The position numbers were made by a program, and so were the translations under genes. A model generated the notes under the pieces. The model did no database searches and was not told where the DNA came from. It saw only the letters and a program-made list of their open reading frames with translations. 16,931 nt of DNA, from the NCBI GenBank assembly GCA_016283945.1, contig JAEENW010000151.1, positions 1-16,931 of the forward strand, read 5' to 3'. This stretch comes from Bacillota bacterium (GTDB lineage: Bacteria; Bacillota; Clostridia; Peptostreptococcales; Anaerovoracaceae). This document shows positions 6,955 to 14,348 of this stretch, in pieces (position 1 is the stretch's first letter; the number at the start of each line of letters is the position of its first letter).

Positions 6955-8553
6955 ATGATCACCCTTTACAAAAACGCCAGGGTCTACACCGGAGAGCTGC
7001 CGCTCGCCGAGGCCTTCGCCGAGCAGGACGGACGCTTCGTCTTCGTTGGCAGCGCGGAGTACGCGGACCACATAAAGGCGGATAAGACCGTCGATCTGGG
7101 CGGCGCCTTCGTCTGCGCGGGCTTCACCGACAGCCACATGCACCTTCTCGGCTACGGGATGACCCTGTCCCAGGCCCCCCTCGGAGAGCACACGGGAAGC
7201 CTCTCCGACATGCTGGACTGCCTCAGAAAGCAGGCCGAGGAGCATCCGCCCCTTCCGGGGAGATGGCTGCGCGGCAGAGGCTGGAACCAGGATTACTTCG
7301 CGGACGAGAGCCGCATGCCGGACCGCTACGACCTCGACAAGGTCTCCACGGAATATCCCATCGCCGCCGTGCGCTGCTGCGGGCACGCGCTCGCGGTCAA
7401 CAGCAGAGCGCTGGAGCTCTGCGGCATCACGGCAGACACCCCCAGCCCCGCCGGAGGGCGCATCGGGATGAAGGACGGCGAGCCCGACGGGCTCTTCTTC
7501 GACGACGCCATGAAACTGATCTATTCCAATATCCCCGCCCCCGACAAGGCCGAGATCCGCGAGTGGATAGAGGCCGCCTGCAGGGGGCTCAACTCCTACG
7601 GCATAACCAGCGTACAGACCGACGACTACTCCACCGCTAGGGCGGTGAGCCCCTCCGTCATAGACGAGGCCTACAGGGAACTGGAAGCGGAGGGCCGTCT
7701 CAGCGTGCGCGTCTACGAGCAGTGCAACATCACCGAGCCGGAGGCTCTCGAGGCCTTCATCGCCGCGGGCAACATGACCGGCAAGGGCAGCGACATGTTC
7801 ATGACCGGACCGCTCAAGATGCTCGGAGACGGCTCGCTCGGTGCGAGGACCGCCTATCTCTCCGTCCTCTACGCGGACGACCCCTCGGGCAGGGGCTTCC
7901 CGATCTTCACCCAGGAGAAGATGGACGAGATGATCTCCATAGCCAACAGGAACGGCATGCAGACCGCCGTGCACGCCATAGGCGACGCCTGCCTCGACAT
8001 GGTGCTCGACGCCGTAGAGAAGGCGCTTAAGGAATGCCCCAGAGAGGACCACAGGCACGGCATCGTTCACTGCCAGATCAGCCGCGCCGACCAGCTCGAG
8101 CGCATCGCGAAGCTCGGAATGCACGTATACGCCCAGAGCATCTTCCTCGACTACGACACCAGGATCGTGCGCGAGCGCGCGGGCGCCCTCGCCGACACGA
8201 GCTACAGCTGGAAGACCCTGCTAGACGAGGGCGTGAGCGTCTCCAACGGCTCCGACTGCCCGGTAGAGCTCCCGAACGTCATGGGCGGCATACAGTGCGC
8301 CGTCACCAGGAAGAGTCTGAAGGGCGGGGAAGCCTACCTGCCGGAGCAGGCCTTCAGCGTGAAGGAGGCCTTAGACAGCTTCACGAGCCAGGCCGCTTAC
8401 GCGGAGTTCAAGGAGGACAGAAAGGGGCGCATAGCCCCGGGATACCTCGCGGACTTCACGGTCCTGGCGGAGGATCCCTTCGAGGCAGCGCCCGAAAAGA
8501 TCAAGGATATAGAGGTCCTCGGAGCCTGGCTCGGAGGAAAGAGAGTCAAATAG
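6955..8553 (+). CDS. YtcJ-type metal-dependent amidohydrolase
   Basis: A 532-residue amidohydrolase of the YtcJ/COG1574 (amidohydrolase 3) family, a TIM-barrel metal enzyme that hydrolyses C-N bonds; relatives include N-substituted formamide deformylase. Visible ligands are His61 and His63 (DSHMHLLGYG), Lys288 in GPLKMLGDGSLGART (the position usually carboxylated to bridge the metals), His340 (VHAIGDA), His372 (HGIVHCQ) and Asp434 (SNGSDCPVE). The N-terminal (1-57) and C-terminal (about 480-532) parts form the small beta-sandwich, ending in APGYLADFTVL. There is no signal peptide, so it is likely cytoplasmic. The start is firm, with AGGAGG 8 bases upstream. It appears to be a single-gene unit divergent from the DUF308 operon and converging on the CsaB gene with 5 bases between stops and no clear terminator. 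The substrate cannot be predicted; family and completeness are secure. Confidence 0.93.
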   Translation: MITLYKNARVYTGELPLAEAFAEQDGRFVFVGSAEYADHIKADKTVDLGGAFVCAGFTDSHMHLLGYGMTLSQAPLGEHTGSLSDMLDCLRKQAEEHPPLPGRWLRGRGWNQDYFADESRMPDRYDLDKVSTEYPIAAVRCCGHALAVNSRALELCGITADTPSPAGGRIGMKDGEPDGLFFDDAMKLIYSNIPAPDKAEIREWIEAACRGLNSYGITSVQTDDYSTARAVSPSVIDEAYRELEAEGRLSVRVYEQCNITEPEALEAFIAAGNMTGKGSDMFMTGPLKMLGDGSLGARTAYLSVLYADDPSGRGFPIFTQEKMDEMISIANRNGMQTAVHAIGDACLDMVLDAVEKALKECPREDHRHGIVHCQISRADQLERIAKLGMHVYAQSIFLDYDTRIVRERAGALADTSYSWKTLLDEGVSVSNGSDCPVELPNVMGGIQCAVTRKSLKGGEAYLPEQAFSVKEALDSFTSQAAYAEFKEDRKGRIAPGYLADFTVLAEDPFEAAPEKIKDIEVLGAWLGGKRVK

Positions 8554-8558
8554 AACGT

Positions 8559-10763
8559 TTAGATGATAAGCGAGGCGAATTTCTCGTCGTTTTCCGCGGC
8601 CTTCGCGCTGAGCTCAGCGCAGGCCGCTTTTATTCTCTCCGCGTAGACGGATCTGTCCGCCAGCACGGCGGCGAGCTTGGCGGATGCCTCGTCCGGGTCG
8701 AGATCGGAGAGCGTTCCGATCAGGGGCATGCCGAGCTGCTCGGCACAGGCCCTGACCTTTGGATCGTAGTCTATGCCGAGGGCGGGCACGCCCGCGCAAG
8801 CGGCGAAGATCATGCTGTGCAGCCTGGTGCTCACGACAGCCTCCATGCAGGCCATCATGTCGGTCATGTCCTGGGGCGCGTAGGGAGCCTCTATCTCGAA
8901 GCTCTCGGCCTTCAGGAGCTCACGCACCGAGGCCGCCGCCTCTCCGTCCGCGGGCTGCTGCATGTCTATGAAGGCTATCCTCGCGTCCTGCCTGCTCAGG
9001 AAGTCCGCGATCTGCTCCCTCGCGAGCTCCGTCCCCTTCGAGAAGCGCACGGATACTCCTATTATGGGCTTTTCGCCCTCGCCGGTCTCTATCCCGCGCG
9101 CCTTCAGCAGCTCCCTGCCGCGCCGCGGGTCGCCCTTGCCGAGCGAGTAGACCGGGTCCGCTGTGACGAAGATGTTCGGGTTGGTAACGCCCATGGAGCG
9201 CAGCTCCTCGAGCGAGCTCCGGTCGCGGAGGGTGATGATGTCAGCCGCCTCGCAGACCTCGCGCACGCGGCGCCTGTTCTTCTCCGCGCTGACGGGCCCT
9301 ATGCCGTTGGCGTAGAAGAGTACCGGCTTTCCGTATCTCTTGGCCATCCTGATGAGCCAGGTATAGTAAAGCAGAGAGCGGGTGCTGGTGTGATCCTGGA
9401 GCAAGCTGCCTCCGCCGCTCACGAAGAGGCTGCAGCTCTTGATCGCGCGCCTCACCGCGAAGGGCGAGAAGCGGTCCGCGGCGGCTATCCCGCAGAGCTG
9501 CTCGGTCTCGGCTGGCCTCTTGGAGAGCGCGGTGAGTCTGGCTCCCGGGCAGATGCGGCCGAGCCTGTCCCTGAGAGAGAGCAGTATGGCGTCGTCTCCG
9601 AGGTTCCTGAAGCCGTAGTAGCCCGAGACGACCACCGACGCGTGCGCGGCGCGCACCCTGCGGTAGGCCTCCTCGCAGTCCTCGGCCATCCTCGTGACGG
9701 AATAGTGCTTCTTTATGACCTCGCGCCCGAAGCGGCCGAGCGCGGCCCTCTCCTCCGGACTCATCGCCAGCAGTGCCTTTATATCCCTGAGCAGCGTCTC
9801 CGGCTCGGGCATCTCGCAGCCCCTGCAGCAGAAGTTCGTGTCCTGGGATATCTGAAGCTTGTCCTCTGAGAATATCCCTATATATCCCTCGTTGCCCGCG
9901 ACTATGACGGGCTTCTCGGCTGCCATGGCCTCGAGCGCCGAGCGGCTTACGCCGACGAAGATGTCGCCCGCGGCGGCGATCTCGTTGATATCGGTCCTCG
10001 CGCCGGGCATGGCTATGTAATCCTCCCCCGCCTCGGCGCACCTGGCGTCGGCGAGAGCCTTGATCTCGTCGTAGCTGTCCCCGCCTCCGGCGATGAGCAG
10101 CTGCACTCCCGGGACCGCCTCCCTGAGGCGCGGGGCGATCTCGACGAGCTGCCTCGCCACGAGAGCGCGGCTCTCGTCCATGCGGCTCACGTAGGAGATC
10201 ACCGGCCTGTCCTTGGAGAAGCCGAACTCCGCGAGCACCCTGTCACCGCTGACCTCGGGCGAGAAGCGCTCTGTGTCTATGCCGTTGATGGTCACGATTA
10301 TGTTCTCGTCGGGGACCGAATAGTTGACCTTTAGATAGTCCTTTATGTCGTCGCTGACCGCGACGGTCTGCTCGCCCCAGTCGCTGAGCTTTCCGAGAAG
10401 GCCCGAGGTGTCAAAGACCCAGTGGGCGCTTGTTACGAAGGGGAAGCCCATGCGCTTCTGAAGTATGCCGCAGAGGAAGGCGGGGATCCTCGCGTGCGCG
10501 TGCACCACGTCCGGCCTCTCCTCGCGTATGATCTTCCTGAGAGCCAGAAGCGAGCTCAGCATCGGGAGCGGCCTTCTCCTATTCAGGGGCGCGCGGAAGC
10601 AGCGGACGCCGGCCTTCTCCAGCTCCGCCTCGTAGACTCCGCCGTTCGACACGACGTCCACGTCCCAGCCCTTTCGCTTCAGCTCCTTCGAGAGCTCCAC
10701 GACGTGGGTCTCGGCTCCTCCTATCTCAAGCCCCATGAGGGCCATAAGGACCTTTCTTCCCAT
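8559..10763 (-). CDS. csaB: GT4 glycosyltransferase fused to CsaB-type polysaccharide pyruvyl transferase
   Basis: A 734-residue two-enzyme protein. Residues 1-370 are a GT-B fold glycosyltransferase: GGAETHVVELSKEL near 15-28, DVVHAHARIPAFL at 85-97, VINGID-like site near 160-163, and SRSALEAMAAEKPVIV at 273-288. Residues 375-734 are a CsaB polysaccharide pyruvyl transferase, which adds ketal-linked pyruvate from phosphoenolpyruvate to a wall polysaccharide: SGYYGFRNLGDDAIL (380-394), VSGGGSLLQDHTSTRSLLYY (448-467), and VSTRLHSMIFAACAGVP (644-660). In Firmicutes this pyruvylation creates the binding site for SLH-domain surface proteins. The first Glu of the GT4 EX7E motif is absent (Val270), and a CCRGC cluster sits at 312-316. 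The start follows AGGGGAG at good spacing. It is the last gene of the envelope operon, after a 114-base gap containing a direct repeat. Stand-alone CsaB proteins are about 350-370 residues. Confidence 0.92.
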   Translation of the reverse strand: MGRKVLMALMGLEIGGAETHVVELSKELKRKGWDVDVVSNGGVYEAELEKAGVRCFRAPLNRRRPLPMLSSLLALRKIIREERPDVVHAHARIPAFLCGILQKRMGFPFVTSAHWVFDTSGLLGKLSDWGEQTVAVSDDIKDYLKVNYSVPDENIIVTINGIDTERFSPEVSGDRVLAEFGFSKDRPVISYVSRMDESRALVARQLVEIAPRLREAVPGVQLLIAGGGDSYDEIKALADARCAEAGEDYIAMPGARTDINEIAAAGDIFVGVSRSALEAMAAEKPVIVAGNEGYIGIFSEDKLQISQDTNFCCRGCEMPEPETLLRDIKALLAMSPEERAALGRFGREVIKKHYSVTRMAEDCEEAYRRVRAAHASVVVSGYYGFRNLGDDAILLSLRDRLGRICPGARLTALSKRPAETEQLCGIAAADRFSPFAVRRAIKSCSLFVSGGGSLLQDHTSTRSLLYYTWLIRMAKRYGKPVLFYANGIGPVSAEKNRRRVREVCEAADIITLRDRSSLEELRSMGVTNPNIFVTADPVYSLGKGDPRRGRELLKARGIETGEGEKPIIGVSVRFSKGTELAREQIADFLSRQDARIAFIDMQQPADGEAAASVRELLKAESFEIEAPYAPQDMTDMMACMEAVVSTRLHSMIFAACAGVPALGIDYDPKVRACAEQLGMPLIGTLSDLDPDEASAKLAAVLADRSVYAERIKAACAELSAKAAENDEKFASLII

Positions 10764-10794
10764 ACGTTCTCCCCTGACAACTCAGTTCGCGGCT

Positions 10795-10852
10795 CTGACG
10801 CCGCGCCCGCGGAATGATCTTCGCTTCGCTGACGCCGCGCCCGCGGCATGAT
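10795..10852. repeat. GC-rich 24-bp direct repeat in the DUF4330-csaB gap
   Basis: Two copies, 10795-10818 and 10829-10852, read CTGACGCCGCGCCCGCGG followed by A or C and then ATGAT. They differ at one base and repeat every 34 bases. A third partial GCCCGCGG follows at 10853-10860, and GCGGCATGATGCCCGC there can fold back on itself with one bulge. This is the only long gap inside the envelope operon (10764-10877, 114 bases); apart from the ribosome binding site before 10763 I see no convincing promoter in it. The role is unknown: mRNA stability element, partial terminator or a family of genomic repeats are all possible. Confidence 0.7.
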
Positions 10853-10877
10853 GCCCGCGGCGTGTAAGCAGCCTGCC

Positions 10878-11765
10878 CTACTTCTTCTCCAGGCTCACCA
10901 GCCTGAGGAACTGGCCGGTGCGGTTGATGAACTGCGAGAGCGCCTGGCTCGTGGCTCCGACCTTGAGCTCCTGCCCCCCGTCGAGGTAGTAGCCGTCGGC
11001 CTTTTCGACAGCGTGCCCGCGCAGCGTGAGCACGACATCGAGCCTCCCCGGCTTCTCCACGTAGGCTGAGCCTCCGCCCTGCCCCATCTGGGTCTCGAAG
11101 TGGGGCGCGGTCTCGACCTTCTCGACCACTCCCAGAAGCGAGCCGCTCAGCTTGTCATAGAGCCTGTCGCCGACGTGATAGTACTCGGGCACGAAGTCTC
11201 TGCAGTCGGTGAATGAGAACTCGTAGACCGCCTCGAGCTCGCCCGAGCCGGTGTTCTGATCCTGCGCTATCGGGGCGCCCTGAGTGTCAACCGCCACCAC
11301 GAAGCCGGCCTTGGCGAAGCCCTGCCCCTTGACGGGCAGCTCGTCGCCGACCCTCACGGCCAGCGAGCCGATGACGGTCTCTCTGAGGCCGCTGTAGCCC
11401 TGATTCTCTATGGTGACCCTTATGTCGAGGTTCTCCTGATAGCTCAGCTCCTCGAAGACTCCTGAGGTCTCCGAGTACTTGATCTCGCTGTGCGGGGCTG
11501 AGCTAACGCTCTTGATGGTACCGAGGTAGGTCCCGTCCGTAGAGCGGTAGATGTTCTTCCCGGGCTTCATCTGCTCGAGCATTCCCTCGGGGGCTGACTG
11601 CAGCTCAACGGTGAAGCTCATCGGGTAGGTCTCGATCTGCCTTCCGCCGCTCTCGGAGCTCCTGTTCCTCAACGCGACCGCCGCGATCCCGAGGGCCGCG
11701 ACCAGCACTAATATGAGGACGTCTATGATGTTGAAGCGAAGCTTCCTCTCTGTGTTCTTAGCCAT
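10878..11765 (-). CDS. DUF4330 membrane-anchored protein with two tandem repeats
   Basis: A 295-residue protein with a short basic N-terminus, one membrane helix (about 11-33, FNIIDVLILVLVAALGIAAV), and the rest probably outside the membrane. The N-terminus and gene context match DUF4330 proteins found in polysaccharide loci; no biochemical role is known to me. The outer part is a duplication. Repeat 1 spans about 46-160 and repeat 2 about 178-291. They share IYRSTDGTYLGTIKSVSSAPH (72-92) against LYDKLSGSLLGVVEKVETAPH (202-222), and LDIRVTIE (113-120) against LDVVLTLR (242-249). The start has GGAGG 8 bases upstream and overlaps the end of the glycosyltransferase gene by 8 bases, so the two are likely coupled. 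It may act as a co-polymerase or assembly factor; that is inference from position only. The CsaB fusion gene follows after 114 bases. Confidence 0.82.
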   Translation of the reverse strand: MAKNTERKLRFNIIDVLILVLVAALGIAAVALRNRSSESGGRQIETYPMSFTVELQSAPEGMLEQMKPGKNIYRSTDGTYLGTIKSVSSAPHSEIKYSETSGVFEELSYQENLDIRVTIENQGYSGLRETVIGSLAVRVGDELPVKGQGFAKAGFVVAVDTQGAPIAQDQNTGSGELEAVYEFSFTDCRDFVPEYYHVGDRLYDKLSGSLLGVVEKVETAPHFETQMGQGGGSAYVEKPGRLDVVLTLRGHAVEKADGYYLDGGQELKVGATSQALSQFINRTGQFLRLVSLEKK

Positions 11766-12882
11766 TCTTCGATCCCTCCAGGACCTCTCTGTATACCTTT
11801 TCGACGTTTCCGGCGAAGATCTTCCCCGTGAAGCGCTGCTGGAATATCTCCTTCGCCCTCTCGCCCATGCGCGCGAGCTCCTCGGGGCTGTCCATCAGCC
11901 TCTCTATCTTTGCGGCGAGGTCGGCGCTGTCCCTGTTTTTAAAGATGAGCCCGTCCTCCTCGTCGTCTATGAGCCAGGGATTGCCGCCGTAGCTCGAGAC
12001 CACCGCCGGAAGCCCCATGCTCAGGCCCTCGAGCACCGAGAGGCTCGAGGTCTCCGTGCCGTAGGAGGCGTTGAGCTGAAGGTCCAGCGCGCTCAGGAAT
12101 GGCGCGACGTCGCCCCAGAAGCCCAGGAACTGCACTTGATCCTGAAGTCCGCGCGAGCGGACCTCCGACTTGAGCTCCTCCTCGTAAGAGCCGCTGCCCG
12201 CGATGAGCAGCACGGGCTTCCTGCCCCTGCCACGCAGCATGTCGAGCGCCTCTATTATATGCAGATGGCCCTTGTAGGGCTCTATCCTCGCGAGTATGCC
12301 GAGGACGAAATCCTCCGGCGCTATGCCGAGCCTCGACCTGAGTGACGCGGTCTCCTCGGCCGGCCGCCTCTCGACGGCGCTCACCCCGTTCATCATGACC
12401 GTAATGAGCTTCGGGGAGATCCCCGCGTCCGTGAGGTTCTCGGCCGCCGCGGGGCTGACCGCGATGATGTGATCCGCGTAGTGCTCGTTGACGAGCTTGT
12501 TGACCCAGCGGCCGGGCGGATACTTGAGCTTCGCGGGAACCGGAAACGCGCTGTGCCTGGTATAGACGACCTTGCAGCCGCAGCGCCTGCCGGCGATCCT
12601 GCCGGAGAGCGCCCCGTGGGTGTGCACGATGTCCGGCTTGAGCTCCCTGATGAGGGCCTCGAGCAGCTTCACGTCTTCCTTAGAGTAGGAGCGCTCCGCG
12701 AGCCCGTCGAGCTCGTAGACCTCGCCTCCGAGCTGCCTCAGGGGCTCGGCGAGCAGGCTCCCCTTCGGGAGGGCGATCATGGTCCTGAACTCCTCGCGGT
12801 CGCAGTTCTCGAGGTAGTTGATCAGGACCCTTCCGGCTCCTCCTATGTTGCTGTCGCTTATGACGTTGAGCACCTTTATCAT
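11758..12882 (-). CDS. GT4-family glycosyltransferase
   Basis: A 374-residue GT-B fold retaining glycosyltransferase of family GT4, acting on the cytoplasmic face of the membrane with a nucleotide-sugar donor. The N-terminal domain has SNIGGAGRVLINYLENCDRE near 11-30 and LKPDIVHTHGALSG (81-94). The C-terminal domain opens with LGILARIEPYKGHLHIIEAL (194-213), including the Lys of the donor phosphate site (Lys204). It carries IAGSGSYEEELK (227-238) and the full EX7E motif, Glu277 to Glu285, within YGTETSSLSVLEGLSMGLP. Length and motifs are normal. The start overlaps the stop of the wzy-like gene by 4 bases (ATGA), so translation is probably coupled; GGAGG lies about 12 bases upstream, a long spacing. 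The donor and acceptor sugars cannot be read from sequence. Context points to the envelope polymer made by this operon. Confidence 0.94.
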   Translation of the reverse strand: MIKVLNVISDSNIGGAGRVLINYLENCDREEFRTMIALPKGSLLAEPLRQLGGEVYELDGLAERSYSKEDVKLLEALIRELKPDIVHTHGALSGRIAGRRCGCKVVYTRHSAFPVPAKLKYPPGRWVNKLVNEHYADHIIAVSPAAAENLTDAGISPKLITVMMNGVSAVERRPAEETASLRSRLGIAPEDFVLGILARIEPYKGHLHIIEALDMLRGRGRKPVLLIAGSGSYEEELKSEVRSRGLQDQVQFLGFWGDVAPFLSALDLQLNASYGTETSSLSVLEGLSMGLPAVVSSYGGNPWLIDDEEDGLIFKNRDSADLAAKIERLMDSPEELARMGERAKEIFQQRFTGKIFAGNVEKVYREVLEGSKNG

Positions 12883-14348
12883 CCGAAGAGCTCACCTCCG
12901 CTCTTCATGCGGCTCCTGTACGCGCAGAGCTCACCGAGCCCGACGCAGATCCAGAAGATCAGCATGACCCTGTAATTGTAGAAGGAATAGTCAGTCATCG
13001 CCTGGACCAGGAAGCCGAGCATCCCGGAAGCGCAGGCGATCTGAAGCATGCGGGAGACCGGGTCCTTCTCGGCCCTGACCGCTCCGAGGAGCAGGCGGAA
13101 ATATCTCACGAGTATCCAGAGGAACACTAAGAGCGCGGCTATGCCAGCGTCGCAGACTATCTGCAGGAAGAGATTGTGCGAGTGAGGGGCGACGACCGTC
13201 TCGTAGCTGTAGTAGGGATAGACCCTGTTGAAGGCCTCGGTGCCGGGGCCTATGCCGGTCTTCCAGTAGCCGTCCCTGAGCATCCTCAGGGTGCCGAGCC
13301 AGATGTTGAGCCTGAACGAGGTAGAGCTGTCCGAGAGATCGCCTATGCTGGTGAACCTCGAGATTATTGTTTCGGGAAGGACCGCCCAGAGCGCCGCCAG
13401 AGCGAAGGGCGCGAGGAAGAGCAGCCTCGGGCTGAGCATCACGAAGAACGCCGCGCCCGCGAAGAGCAGGCCAAGCCAGGCTCCTCTCGAGAAGGTCAGC
13501 AGCATGCAGAGGCACATGGCCGCGCAGCAGCAGAAGTAATACGCCCTCTTCAGGGCTCCCCTGCAGCTCAGCAGCTTGGCGCCGCCCAGAGGTATCATCA
13601 GTATCAGGTACTGCCCGAGCATGTTGGGGTTCTGAAGAGTCGCGCTGACGCGGAAGCGTATGGACGAGAACATGTCGTCGTCCACCCAGGCGGCGGACTG
13701 GTAGCCCCAGCGGAATTTGTACTGCAGTATGCCGTAGCAGGATACCGCAGCCGCGGCGGTCACGAGGGCGGCGACGAGGAAGTCCACCTGCCTCCTGCTG
13801 TCCGCGCTGTAGAAGAGCACCGTGGAGAACAGCATGAAGAAGACCGAGAGCACCCCTATGTAGAGGCTGCCCTTAGGGTCGACGGACGTGAGCGTCCCTA
13901 CCGCGTAGCAGACGGCGTAGATGTTGACGGGAAGGCTCAGAGGAGAGCGCCTCCTGGCGTAGCTCCTCTCAAAGAGCGCCCTGAGCATTACGGAGCCGTA
14001 GCCCGCGACGCAGAGCGCGAGCACCGCCATGGTCGGAAGCAGTGGCGTGAGGAAGGCCGCGAGCGCCGCCCAGAAGAAGCACCTTAGGAAGACGCTTCCG
14101 CTGAGGAGCTTTTTGAGCCCGGTGCGCTCGAAGCCGGAGCACAGCCTGTCCCTGCCGCGCGCGGCGCTGACCGGTTCCAGATACGAGGGCCTGCAGAAGA
14201 GTCCCACGAGGAGGCTCTCCTGCCACTTTGAAGCTATGGCGGCGCAGAGGCGCTCAAAGGCCCGCCCTGCCGCGCTCCCCTTCAGGGCAGCGGCGGCGGA
14301 GCTCAGCGCCCTCATCATCCCGCCTATTATCAAGCTCTGCTGGATCAA
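12879..14348 (-). CDS. O-antigen ligase/Wzy polymerase-like membrane protein (TTG start)
   Basis: A 489-residue polytopic membrane protein of the Wzy_C/O-antigen ligase family, which joins or transfers lipid-linked glycan outside the membrane. About the first 85 residues are an amphipathic cytoplasmic region with repeated 'xxSxxxx' helices, followed by roughly ten membrane segments. Family marks are ATLQNPNMLGQYL (236-248), TFSRGAWLG (285-293), STSFRLNIWLG (342-352), IGPGTEAFNRVYP (366-378) and PHSHNLFLQ (388-396). The frame stays open upstream to 14828, but that part is the antisense of murJ's reading and gives Arg-rich nonsense. I place the start at TTG 14348: it overlaps the murJ stop as TTGA, has AGAGG 8 bases upstream, and adds the helix QQSLIIGGMMRAL that fits the N-terminal pattern. 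The alternative is ATG at 14318 (479 residues), whose GGCGGG is too close to be a good site. The four-base overlap with the next gene implies coupling. Confidence 0.87.
   Translation of the reverse strand: MIQQSLIIGGMMRALSSAAAALKGSAAGRAFERLCAAIASKWQESLLVGLFCRPSYLEPVSAARGRDRLCSGFERTGLKKLLSGSVFLRCFFWAALAAFLTPLLPTMAVLALCVAGYGSVMLRALFERSYARRRSPLSLPVNIYAVCYAVGTLTSVDPKGSLYIGVLSVFFMLFSTVLFYSADSRRQVDFLVAALVTAAAAVSCYGILQYKFRWGYQSAAWVDDDMFSSIRFRVSATLQNPNMLGQYLILMIPLGGAKLLSCRGALKRAYYFCCCAAMCLCMLLTFSRGAWLGLLFAGAAFFVMLSPRLLFLAPFALAALWAVLPETIISRFTSIGDLSDSSTSFRLNIWLGTLRMLRDGYWKTGIGPGTEAFNRVYPYYSYETVVAPHSHNLFLQIVCDAGIAALLVFLWILVRYFRLLLGAVRAEKDPVSRMLQIACASGMLGFLVQAMTDYSFYNYRVMLIFWICVGLGELCAYRSRMKSGGELFG

Noticed and set aside
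6895..8124. 409-codon open frame on the - strand
   Set aside because: It is antisense to the YtcJ-type amidohydrolase, whose metal ligands are all present; it would also run through the divergent promoter region.
8034..9869. 611-codon open frame on the + strand
   Set aside because: It crosses the amidohydrolase stop and continues antisense to the CsaB fusion; Arg-rich translation typical of a shadow frame.
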